The notes beneath the pieces are model-generated. The model worked only from the letters and a program-made list of their open reading frames with translations. It was not told the DNA's origin and searched no databases. DNA of 38,868 nt from Pelosinus propionicus DSM 13327 (GTDB lineage: Bacteria > Bacillota > Negativicutes > DSM-13327): positions 1 through 38,868 of the forward strand of contig NZ_FOTS01000047.1 of assembly GCF_900114615.1 (NCBI RefSeq), given 5' to 3'. Made by a program: the position numbers and the translations under genes. Each line of letters begins with the position of its first letter. The first letter of the stretch is position 1. This document shows positions 16,370-23,987 of the stretch, piece after piece.

Positions 16370-16500
16370 TTATAAACACCTTCCTATAATTAAATATTAC
16401 TGCATCCATAACAAACTAAAAGGAAACTCAAAATCTTAGACAACTTTCATAGTTCTTCATCCTCCTTGTAAGAAAGACATACTATCCGCTAAAAACAACA

Positions 16501-16541
16501 AAAGGCGTCAGTGGCTTATAATTATGCCACGTGACGCCTTT
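16501..16541 (-). terminator. Terminator of the aminotransferase/RraA unit
   Basis: AAAGGCGTCA-GTGGC pairs with GCCAC-g-TGACGCCTTT around an AT-rich palindromic loop; on the minus strand it is followed by TGTTGTTTTT. It is the only clear feature in the 16370-16696 gap, along with presumed promoter sequence for the symporter. Confidence 0.75.
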
Positions 16542-16696
16542 GTCACCTAAATATATAAAAGCCTTTGTCTAATAGGTCTAAGGCTTCATTGCCTGAAATT
16601 AATAAACTTTAATTTATAAACTCTAGAGGCAATTATCAATAGCCTTTATACACGTTTATAAAGTAAGTACCTCGCGCTACGACGATTACAGTCAGC

Positions 16697-17389
16697 TTAT
16701 TTATAGTAGTCGTCAATAATCTCGCAGCCCACTCTCTCTAAGCCTAGGTCTACCCAAGGCTTATCTCGGCGGATCCGGTCTTTAATGCCTTTGATGATTG
16801 CCTGTTCCTTGGCAAGCTTTGCTTTAGCCTTTGCCAATAACTCAGGTGCATCTTGAGGATTAATAATTACTATGCCATCCGCATCTCCTACTACAATATC
16901 CCCAGGATTTACAACGACACCTCCGCAGCAAACCGGCACATTAATCTCACCAGGACCATCTTTATAAGGACCCTTAGGTTGAACACCGGCAGCGTAAACA
17001 GACATGCCTAAACCCTTCATTGCCTCCGCGTCACGGATTGCCCCATCAATAACCACGCCAGCGATTCCATTCACAGCAGCCTGAGTCATCATAATTTCGC
17101 CCGTTATGGCATTCGCTAAATCTCCTTGCCCATCAACAACAATTACATCACCAGGCCGTGCTAGTTCTAACGCCTTATGAAGCAATAGGTTATCGCCGAC
17201 TCTTGATTTCACAGTAAAAGCCGTACCCAGTAACGGCTTCGTATTAAATCGCTTTATTCGCACATCCATACAAAAAAACCGATTCATCTCATCAGCAATA
17301 TTGGCTACCGGCAATCCTCTAAAACCCTCTACCAATTCCTTATTGGGGCGATAGATCTTCAGAAAAATTCTGCACCCTGCATTAGCCAT
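16697..17389 (-). CDS. RraA-like family protein (probable HMG/CHA-type aldolase)
   Basis: A 230-residue protein of the RraA/4-hydroxy-4-methyl-2-oxoglutarate aldolase fold. The metal and substrate box G-V-V-I-D-G-A-I-R-D is intact, and a Glu lies 21 residues before its Arg, where characterised aldolases carry an acidic residue (D-x20-R-D). Such enzymes cleave 4-hydroxy-2-oxo acids to pyruvate and may decarboxylate oxaloacetate; RraA itself instead inhibits RNase E. The catabolic neighbours favour an enzyme. ATG 17389 was taken, nine bases after GAGG, over upstream codons lacking a ribosome site. The aminotransferase lies 116 bases upstream on the same strand. Confidence 0.85.
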   Translation of the reverse strand: MANAGCRIFLKIYRPNKELVEGFRGLPVANIADEMNRFFCMDVRIKRFNTKPLLGTAFTVKSRVGDNLLLHKALELARPGDVIVVDGQGDLANAITGEIMMTQAAVNGIAGVVIDGAIRDAEAMKGLGMSVYAAGVQPKGPYKDGPGEINVPVCCGGVVVNPGDIVVGDADGIVIINPQDAPELLAKAKAKLAKEQAIIKGIKDRIRRDKPWVDLGLERVGCEIIDDYYK

Positions 17390-17505
17390 GTAAATTCCTC
17401 CTGTTTTTAAGGTCAAAATTTAGAGTTACAAATCTTTGTAACACTTGATAAACGCCACTTGCAACACTTCATCTAGCAGTTTCTTTTCCCATCTCGCTAC
17501 TCTGT

Positions 17506-18696
17506 TTAACTCAACACCGCAATAGCCGCTTCGATCCGTTCAAGCCCTTTCACTATATTCTCCATTGAGTTTGCATAGGAGAATCTCAGCTTGTTCTTGG
17601 TGTTGAACGCTTCTCCCGGAACTACTGCAACATGTGCTTCTTCTAGAAAAAAGGCGGCAAGATCCATCGAGCTGGTGATTGTTTTTCCAGCATATCCCCG
17701 GCCCAGCAATGCTGATATATCGGGAAGCAAATAAAATGCGCCTTTGACCGTATCACAGGTAAAACCATCTAGTTCATTCAGGCGTTTCTGCATAAAACGC
17801 CTCCGTTTATCATATTCCTCTCGCATGTTACTCAGGTCATTCTGCGGTCCGGTTATCGCCGCGAGCGCTGCCTTTTGCGAAATGGCACAGGCCCCTGATG
17901 TCATTTGACTCTGAAAAGCATTGATTGCCTTAGCAATCGGTTTAGCAGAGGCAGAATAGCCAATCCGCCAGCCTGGCATGGCGTATGCTTTGGATACCCC
18001 GTTGATGATCACACAACGCTCTTGCACCTCAGGAGAAATCGACCCAATACAGAAATGTTTTTCTCCATCGTAAATCAGTTTCTCATAAATTTCATCTGAA
18101 ATTATGTAAAAATCGTGCTCCACTGCCATGGCAGCAAGTTTCCGTAAACTTTCCTCGCTATATATCGCTCCGCTTGGGTTGTTCGGCGTGTTGATAATAA
18201 TCACCTTAGTCCGCGGTGTTATGGCTGCCTCGATTGCTGCGAGATCAAGGGCAAAACCACGCTTCTCATCAGCTTCGACCAGCACCGAAACCGCTCCGGT
18301 CAGCTTAACCATCTCCGTATAACTCACCCAACAAGGTACTGGAATAATTACTTCATCCCCCTCTCCACACAGCGCATACAACGCATTAAGTACCGATTGC
18401 TTTGCCCCATTGCTGACGCAAATTTGCTTGGGGTCGTAGGATACCCCATTATCCATGCGCAGTTTATTAACTACCGCCTCCTGCAGATCAAAAAATCCGC
18501 CAGTAGGGGGATACTTGGTAAAATTCTGGTTAACCGCTTCAAAAGCTGCCTTTTTAATATAATCTGGCGTTGGAAAGTCCGGTTCACCAATATTAAATGA
18601 AATTATATCTGTTCCTTGTCGCCTAAGCTCAGCTATCTTGCCTGATAGTGCCACCGTAGGTGAAGGCTGTACCTCGCCGGCTCGTCTGGAAAGCAT
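17506..18696 (-). CDS. Class I/II pyridoxal-phosphate aminotransferase (aspartate-type)
   Basis: A 396-residue fold-type I aminotransferase of the AspB/1-gamma subgroup. Visible features: N-I-G-E-P-D-F-P-T-P at the N terminus, Y-P-P-T-G-G-F-F-D-L, N-T-P-N-N-P-S-G (substrate and PLP), S-D-E-I-Y-E-K-L, the Schiff-base lysine in N-G-V-S-K-A-Y-A-M-P-G-W-R-I-G-Y, and the substrate-binding Arg in K-L-R-F-S-Y-A-N. The start at 18696 is chosen because GGAGGAA lies just before it; a further-upstream TTG has no such site. First gene of a unit with the RraA-like protein and divergent from an RpiR regulator. The exact amino acid is not predictable. Confidence 0.92.
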   Translation of the reverse strand: MLSRRAGEVQPSPTVALSGKIAELRRQGTDIISFNIGEPDFPTPDYIKKAAFEAVNQNFTKYPPTGGFFDLQEAVVNKLRMDNGVSYDPKQICVSNGAKQSVLNALYALCGEGDEVIIPVPCWVSYTEMVKLTGAVSVLVEADEKRGFALDLAAIEAAITPRTKVIIINTPNNPSGAIYSEESLRKLAAMAVEHDFYIISDEIYEKLIYDGEKHFCIGSISPEVQERCVIINGVSKAYAMPGWRIGYSASAKPIAKAINAFQSQMTSGACAISQKAALAAITGPQNDLSNMREEYDKRRRFMQKRLNELDGFTCDTVKGAFYLLPDISALLGRGYAGKTITSSMDLAAFFLEEAHVAVVPGEAFNTKNKLRFSYANSMENIVKGLERIEAAIAVLS

Positions 18697-18819
18697 TTTT
18701 AATTCCTCCATTTTCTTATCCAAATTGATAACTTATTTAAACAATCTCTTGCTACCTCATATACTCCGCGCATAATGGAATCTACTCCATAAGAATATCT
18801 CATCCTTTTCATATGCGAA

Positions 18820-18875
18820 GTAGTATTTAAGTATTAAATACTACTATATTTTTTATAAAAAGTATTAAATACTAC
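18820..18875. promoter_or_regulatory. Repeated palindromic boxes AGTATTAAATACTAC (probable RpiR operators)
   Basis: AGTATTAAATACTAC occurs at 18830-18844 and 18861-18875, 31 bases apart (about three helical turns). The first is also part of a larger perfect dyad, GTAGTATTTA-AGTAT-TAAATACTAC (18820-18844). They sit midway in the 314-base gap between the aminotransferase gene and the divergent RpiR gene, so they probably bind that regulator. Confidence 0.6.
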
Positions 18876-19010
18876 ATTTATGTATGTAGCTTATCGCCTC
18901 TTTTAGTATCTGTCAAGAATATAATTTAACTTCCAATAACATTGCTAATTTATAAATCAAGATATTATAATAATAGGTATTAAAATAATATCAAATGTTA
19001 GGGTGATATA

Positions 19011-19862
19011 ATGGAACTTAATATATTGCAGAAAATTCAAAGCTCCACTAATGATTTAACAAAGACGCAGCTTCAGGTCTCCGAATATATTCAAGATAAT
19101 CTTGTCGAGGCATCTTTTCAAACCCTCGATCAAATAGCCGCAAGTATAGGCACCAGTACCACTACTGTCATGCGTTTTGCTTTTAGTCTAGGGTTTAGCG
19201 GATATTCTGAATTACAAAAAGAACTTCAAAACTATATTCGGAGTAAATTAACCCCTGAATCCAGACTGGCGAAGAACTTGGAAACGATTAATGAAGCTTC
19301 CCTTAAACTGAAATGTGCTGAAAAACAGATAAACAACATAAAAAATACCCAAGAAAATCTATCAGAAGAAGCAATCCAAGAATCCATACGATTAATTAAA
19401 AAAGCAAAAACAATTTATATATTAGGCGCGAGAACTTCATTTACAATTTCATACTTTTTATATCAGTCTTTAGCCCAACAGTTGGACAATTGCGAATTGC
19501 TTTCCCCGGTAGGACATGACGTTGATCGAATATTAAATATTAACGCGGCTGATTTGATGATTGTAATCAGCTTGCCGCGCTACGCCAAATCCACAATAGA
19601 AATGGTTAAAGCGATTCGAACCTTAAGAAACCCATCAATAATAAGTATTACTGATGGGTTTACGGCGCCTTTAGTACCATACTCAGATATTGTATTGCCT
19701 TGCGAATACGATAGTTTATCTTATCACAATTCCATGTCAGCGCCGCTATATATTGCCGATCTTTTGGTCACAGAATTATCGCAAACGGCTAAATCAAAGG
19801 CAGCCAAAAGGTTAGTTGATGCCGAAGAACTTATGAAACTACTTGATTATCACTATGAATGA
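19011..19862 (+). CDS. RpiR/MurR family transcriptional regulator (HTH + SIS)
   Basis: A 283-residue regulator with the RpiR helix-turn-helix (residues about 18-75: Q-T-L-D-Q-I-A-A-S-I-G-T-S-T-T-T-V-M-R-F) and a C-terminal SIS domain (about 125-260: Y-I-L-G-A-R-T-S-F, then V-I-S-L-P-R-Y-A-K-S-T). The second SIS loop has L-P-R-Y in place of the usual S-x-S-G, so a sugar phosphate may not be the ligand. ATG 19011 follows AGGGTGATATA. Divergent from the aminotransferase/RraA genes across the AGTATTAAATACTAC boxes; a local regulator of amino- or keto-acid catabolism is the best guess. Confidence 0.88.
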   Translation: MELNILQKIQSSTNDLTKTQLQVSEYIQDNLVEASFQTLDQIAASIGTSTTTVMRFAFSLGFSGYSELQKELQNYIRSKLTPESRLAKNLETINEASLKLKCAEKQINNIKNTQENLSEEAIQESIRLIKKAKTIYILGARTSFTISYFLYQSLAQQLDNCELLSPVGHDVDRILNINAADLMIVISLPRYAKSTIEMVKAIRTLRNPSIISITDGFTAPLVPYSDIVLPCEYDSLSYHNSMSAPLYIADLLVTELSQTAKSKAAKRLVDAEELMKLLDYHYE

Positions 19863-19929
19863 CTATTTCAGAATCGATGTTACACACTAGTTAGTAACCA
19901 GTCAGACAGTTCTTCAATTTGGTCATCCA

Positions 19930-21123
19930 TTATAGAGTGCTATCCGTATTTTTTACTGGCAAATTTTTGATCATCATTGAGCGAACTATAATAATACCAC
20001 CAACTGCAGCAATAAACCCAAAAAGAAAGGTTGAAGAGTAGCTAAATTTATCAGCAATAACGCCTCCGATTGGTGCAGAAAATGCATAGGCAACATCTTG
20101 AAACATCGCGAACCCTCCGAAAGCCGCACCACGCTGTTCCGGACTAATTCTCTTTATAACTTCTACCCCCATAGCCGGATATATCATTGAACAGCCGAGA
20201 CCAGTAAGCAAAGCTCCAAGTAAAGCAAGACTATAATGAGGTGCAAGCCAAAGTAATCCCTGCCCCGCTGTTTCAACCATAAGCGAAACAAGTGCAACCT
20301 TTACTCCTCCAATTTTATCGGGTAAAGTGCCGAAAAGAATACGACTTATCACAAATCCGATTCCGAATAACGAAAGACCAATACCAGCATATGGCCATCC
20401 TTGATCTTTGAAATAAAGGGAGATGAAGGCTCCTAAAACCGCAAATCCGATGCCTTGAAGTGTAACAGCCATTCCTTGTTTCCATATTGATCTTAAAAGT
20501 TTTAAAAATGACTTTTTCACTGCAATCGCTTTATGCGGAGCCACTTCTGGAGAAGTGATAAACATGATTACACCGATAATTGGCACGATGGATGAGGCCA
20601 GCATAACCGAATCAAAACCAAAACTCCTATAGAGCGTAAGTCCCACAGGCCCTCCCAGTGCAAATGCACCGTACATAGCCATTCCAAGAACCGCAAGTAT
20701 CTTTCCTGAATGTACAGGCCCGAGATATAAAAAATGCCAACTTGGAATACCGACGGTTGTCATACTTTCTCCTATGCCGAGCAGGAGTCGCCCCACAATA
20801 AGAATAGCGAATGATATTGAAGCACTCAATCCTGCTATTGAGGCGGCCATACAAACAAGTGCGGCAACCATGTAAAAGAAAAAACCGATCATAAAACATT
20901 TTTTACTACTTTTGGTATCAGCAAAATCTCCTGCGTACTTTCTGGAAAGAATCGTTGCAATAAAAGATACCCCGACTGCAAATCCCCCTAACCAGTTAGG
21001 AAGATTGAGAACTTCTTTTACGAATACAGGGATGACCGGAAGCGCCATCGCAACGGATAAATAAGTGAGAAAAATTGCAATGCCTAGTTTTGAGAGACTT
21101 TGTTTTAATGATATTTTTGACAT
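19930..21123 (-). CDS. MFS transporter (YfcJ/YhhS-like group)
   Basis: A 397-residue, 12-helix major facilitator. The loop 2-3 motif appears as 'L-S-R-K-Y-A-G-D-F-A-D-T-K-S-S-K-K', and 'G-R-L-L-L-G-I-G-E-S' begins helix 4 or 5 as in the E. coli YfcJ/YhhS group of predicted exporters. ATG 21123 follows AAGGAGATC. It is convergent with the RpiR gene. Upstream are two copies of an attenuator-like element (21166-21223 and 21325-21386), strong evidence of conditional expression. The substrate is unknown; a toxic small molecule fits the leader arrangement. Confidence 0.88.
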   Translation of the reverse strand: MSKISLKQSLSKLGIAIFLTYLSVAMALPVIPVFVKEVLNLPNWLGGFAVGVSFIATILSRKYAGDFADTKSSKKCFMIGFFFYMVAALVCMAASIAGLSASISFAILIVGRLLLGIGESMTTVGIPSWHFLYLGPVHSGKILAVLGMAMYGAFALGGPVGLTLYRSFGFDSVMLASSIVPIIGVIMFITSPEVAPHKAIAVKKSFLKLLRSIWKQGMAVTLQGIGFAVLGAFISLYFKDQGWPYAGIGLSLFGIGFVISRILFGTLPDKIGGVKVALVSLMVETAGQGLLWLAPHYSLALLGALLTGLGCSMIYPAMGVEVIKRISPEQRGAAFGGFAMFQDVAYAFSAPIGGVIADKFSYSSTFLFGFIAAVGGIIIVRSMMIKNLPVKNTDSTL

Positions 21124-21165
21124 ATGATCTCCTTATGACTGTAACCACCACCAAGCACGAAGGTA

Positions 21166-21223
21166 CAAAAACGCACTTTCTGCATATGGAAAAACAGTGC
21201 GTTGGCTGACGTGAACGCTTACG
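21166..21223 (-). promoter_or_regulatory. Attenuator-like leader element, gene-proximal copy
   Basis: On the minus strand a 29-base block (21195-21223) beginning CGTAAGCGTTCACG and ending in AACGCACTG is followed by a terminator hairpin: AACGCACT (21196-21203) pairs with AGTGCGTT (21170-21177), then TTTT. Within the block, GCGTT can instead pair with AACGC, so terminator and anti-terminator compete for the same bases. It lies 43 bases before the MFS start. A riboswitch or a leader-peptide attenuator are both possible; I cannot match it with certainty to a named RNA class. Confidence 0.65.
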
Positions 21224-21268
21224 TTATTTTGATATAATATAAGTTCTTTTTCGCAAAAAAGTAATCAT
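21224..21268 (-). CDS. Possible 14-residue leader peptide
   Basis: ATG 21268 opens a 14-codon frame (M-I-T-F-L-R-K-R-T-Y-I-I-S-K) whose TAA lies directly before the conserved leader block. AAGGAG is 16 bases upstream, rather far. If translated, a ribosome at the stop would cover the anti-terminator half of the block, which is how peptide-controlled attenuators work. Listed as a weak candidate only. Confidence 0.25.
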   Translation of the reverse strand: MITFLRKRTYIISK

Positions 21269-21324
21269 TTTTTCAATGTACTCTCTCCTTTTTAATATGA
21301 TTCCTGCCGGGAAAAAGAGCAACA

Positions 21325-21386
21325 AAAAAACGCACTCTCTTCCCTTTACAGGTCGGACAGTGCGTTGGCTGACGTGAACGCTTACG
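21325..21386 (-). promoter_or_regulatory. Attenuator-like leader element, distal copy
   Basis: The same 29-base block (21358-21386, identical to 21195-21223) is followed by the same stem (AACGCACT, 21359-21366, with AGTGCGTT, 21329-21336) but a different loop and a run of seven T on the minus strand. TATAAT-like sequence lies shortly upstream (about 21402-21410). Identity in the block and stem but not in the loop shows these are the functional parts. Confidence 0.65.
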
Positions 21387-21444
21387 ATATATTGTACGGC
21401 TATTATATCCTGCTTCTCATACAAAATCAATACTTTAAAATAAA

Positions 21445-21519
21445 TTACCCTATTTTACTCCGATAATACCATTCTACCACGGTGCAGTTCCTCTCAGGCT
21501 GGTTAATAGTTGTTACTGT
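21445..21519 (-). pseudogene. Fragment of an NTF2-like gene
   Basis: The short open frame between TAG (21520-21522) and TAA (21445-21447) has no start codon and encodes R-N-C-T-V-V-E-W-Y-Y, which matches G-N-C-T-V-A-E-W-Y-F of the intact NTF2-like protein at 31366-31746. The DNA match (21464-21495 with 31504-31537) is strong enough to be a relic of a related gene. The rest of the copy is not recognisable. Confidence 0.5.
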
Positions 21520-21575
21520 CTATAAACCTCGTCCTCATGACTTCTCATGTTTGATCCCTTTCGATAACCGGCTTA

Positions 21576-23102
21576 CTAATTTTTACTGCTCTTTTCTGAA
21601 TTTTGAGAGGGGTCCAAATTATTTGCTTGCTGCTTATCGTCAGAAGCTTCCTTTATTTGACCCACTCTTTTATACGCTGCAGCTCGATTTAGATAAATAT
21701 CGGCTTTCAAGATGTTGTACTTTGGCTTATCTGAAAGTTTTGCAATTGCTTTGCTATAATCATCAATTGCCTTTTGATAATCCTTTAAACCATAATACGC
21801 TTTTCCTCTTTCGTTATAATAGTCAGCGGTTTTAGGAGATAATTTGACTGCTTTATCAAAATCGCTAAATGCATTCTTATAATCTCGTAAAGATAAATAC
21901 GCCTTCCCACGAGAATAGTACACCATACTAGGTGCAGACATCTTGGGAGCCATCTCAAATGCCTTATTGTAATCATTAATCGCTTCTCGATATCTTTTCA
22001 CAGCATAATAGGCTTGTCCTCTTTCAAGATAATAGCCATAATCATCACTTTTTAATTGGATAGCCTGATTATAATCATCAATTGCTTTTTGATATTTTTT
22101 TACTTTGTAATAAAGTTTCCCGCGGTCATAATAATTATCGGCAACCTTTGGTTTTAGCTCAATTGCTTTATTAAAATTTTCTACTGCACTTTGATAATTA
22201 TTTAAAATAGAATGATTGTATCCACGCATATTGTAGTGCTTATAATGATTCGGTTCTAATTCAATAGCCTCAGTATAATCGTTGACAGCACTTAGGTTAT
22301 CATCCAATATATAGTAGGCAAAAGCACGACTACTATAATAATCCGCATCATACGGCTCTGAAGCAATTGCTTTATCATAATAAGAGATAGCTTCTTTATA
22401 ATTGCTTTTATATCCATTTTCCCTTGCCTTTTGAAAAAACTCATCAGCTACATCTTTTTCAGGAAATAACTTTTTTAAAATTTTCCGTACAACAGCATGA
22501 TACACATTACTATTATATTTTTTGTCCACATCAATTGTATCTATTACAGCAATGAGCTGATTCGATGACTCATCCAAGTGATTGACATCTAATTGTTTAA
22601 CTACTTCATTGACTCGTTCAATATCTGAATTATACTCACCTGGATGGATATAAATATCTAATCTAGACGGATTCCATGTATCTATCACCGATTTTATAAT
22701 CGTATAAGGATCTCTAGATGCACCAAAAGACATCGGCACCAAACCATAACTATCTATGGTTTGGCCGTCTTTGTCCCGTGCAGCAAGAAAGCGCCATTGC
22801 CTTACAGCCTCTAGAGCAGCATTATCAAGTATTTCATAACCTGAAGATCCATCTAGAGAAATCTTTCCAATTGAGCTGTCTTTTAAAATCTTTATTTTAA
22901 TCCGGACAGTTCCTGCCAAATTATATTTTGCTGCCTCTTGGGAATACATAGGCGCGACCCTACTAATAATCTGAAGCGGTGAAGAAAGATTTGCCTCAAT
23001 CTTCTCCGGCAAAGCAGCATTATTATCTTCTGCATGAGAAGTGTTAGGAACAATTAATAATACAGACAGAAGCAACATACATAAACTGACGATTTTCTTC
23101 AT
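21576..23102 (-). CDS. TonB C-terminal domain protein with eight TPR repeats
   Basis: A 508-residue exported protein. Residues 1-25 form a signal peptide (M-K-K-I-V-S-L-C... S-H-A-E). Residues about 45-125 are a TonB_C domain: V-A-P-M-Y-S-Q-E-A-A, G-T-V-R-I-K-I-K-I, A-A-L-E-A-V-R-Q-W-R-F. A linker region leads to eight consecutive 34-residue TPRs (about 210-490), each with the W/Y-x2-R-G...Y-x2-A-I-x-D-Y/F pattern. It lacks the long Pro-rich arm and N-terminal anchor of true TonB, so it may be a periplasmic scaffold rather than an energy transducer. ATG 23102 has AGGAGA seven bases before it. Third gene after the Hsp70 and J-protein genes, 86 bases apart. Confidence 0.88.
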   Translation of the reverse strand: MKKIVSLCMLLLSVLLIVPNTSHAEDNNAALPEKIEANLSSPLQIISRVAPMYSQEAAKYNLAGTVRIKIKILKDSSIGKISLDGSSGYEILDNAALEAVRQWRFLAARDKDGQTIDSYGLVPMSFGASRDPYTIIKSVIDTWNPSRLDIYIHPGEYNSDIERVNEVVKQLDVNHLDESSNQLIAVIDTIDVDKKYNSNVYHAVVRKILKKLFPEKDVADEFFQKARENGYKSNYKEAISYYDKAIASEPYDADYYSSRAFAYYILDDNLSAVNDYTEAIELEPNHYKHYNMRGYNHSILNNYQSAVENFNKAIELKPKVADNYYDRGKLYYKVKKYQKAIDDYNQAIQLKSDDYGYYLERGQAYYAVKRYREAINDYNKAFEMAPKMSAPSMVYYSRGKAYLSLRDYKNAFSDFDKAVKLSPKTADYYNERGKAYYGLKDYQKAIDDYSKAIAKLSDKPKYNILKADIYLNRAAAYKRVGQIKEASDDKQQANNLDPSQNSEKSSKN

Positions 23103-23188
23103 TAATCCATCTCCTAGCAATAACAATTATCTTTGGAAAAAACAAGACTTTTGCCCCTACTAAAAGAGCTGGCATTTCGTCCTACTGA

Positions 23189-23977
23189 TTAATTGATCCC
23201 TCGTAATATTTTAGTTAATAAGATTAGCAAGAATATTACGATAGATCCAAAATGAGCAACTGAATATATACCGATACCTATAATTACGATTATAAATACG
23301 AGCAATATAATGTAAAAAACATGCATATATTTTTTTGCCTGATTCATGAATATGTGATACAGGGTTACCTTTTTATAATGAATTCTCTCCATAGCAAAGT
23401 CTACAAATTCTCCCGGAAAAGATGTATATAATCTTCTTTGCTGCCCAGACCAGAAAAAATGTTGGTCGAATAAGTTCCAAACTATTGGAGGTAAACGGTA
23501 CTGAGTTGTTTGATATTGTTCTAACAAAAAGTGCAACATGTTATAGTCCAACTTTTGCTTTATATCTAAATTCCAGTAAGTATCATCTTCTAACAGTTCT
23601 TTCCATTGGCATATTTCTTCTCGCAGCATCTCATCGCTATAAAGTTCTTTTACCCTATTCATAAACTGTTCCACCGTATTGTCGATAAGAAAATTTGTTT
23701 CTACTCTACATTCCGATGCACTAATTGTTTTTACTTCTAATAGCTTTGTTTTTTTATCAATAGACTTCGATGATTCATGATCTTCAAAATGATCAACAAG
23801 TTCCATATTTTTCACGTTTTTTGCTTGTTTTAGCGCGAATTCATACGCTTCTCTAAGACGCTGAAATCCTTGAGGATCATCCTCCGGATGATATAATTTA
23901 GTTTTTCCAGCATAAGCTCTTTTAATTGCCAAAGTATCTGCTGTAGGTTTCAATCCTAAAATATCCCAAAAACTCAC
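23189..23977 (-). CDS. J-domain membrane protein (DjlB/DjlC-like)
   Basis: A 262-residue protein. The N-terminal J-like domain (residues 3-50: [20 protein letters not shown]) is of the E. coli DjlB/DjlC type, which partner the Hsp70 HscC. The HPD loop reads H-P-E (residues 30-32), a conservative change. A charged middle region follows, then two membrane helices near residues 212-260. The GTG start sits seven bases after AGGAG, whose bases overlap the stop codon of the Hsp70 gene, so translation is coupled. It would recruit the Hsp70 to the inner face of the membrane (inference from family). Confidence 0.85.
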   Translation of the reverse strand: MSFWDILGLKPTADTLAIKRAYAGKTKLYHPEDDPQGFQRLREAYEFALKQAKNVKNMELVDHFEDHESSKSIDKKTKLLEVKTISASECRVETNFLIDNTVEQFMNRVKELYSDEMLREEICQWKELLEDDTYWNLDIKQKLDYNMLHFLLEQYQTTQYRLPPIVWNLFDQHFFWSGQQRRLYTSFPGEFVDFAMERIHYKKVTLYHIFMNQAKKYMHVFYIILLVFIIVIIGIGIYSVAHFGSIVIFLLILLTKILRGIN

Positions 23978-23987
23978 TTTATATCTC

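Noticed and set aside
15918-16439. 173-codon frame antisense to the DAACS symporter
   Set aside because: Overlaps a well-supported gene entirely and encodes nothing recognisable.
21224-21430. 68-codon frame across the duplicated leader
   Set aside because: It runs through both promoter-like and terminator sequences; only the last 14 codons have even weak support.
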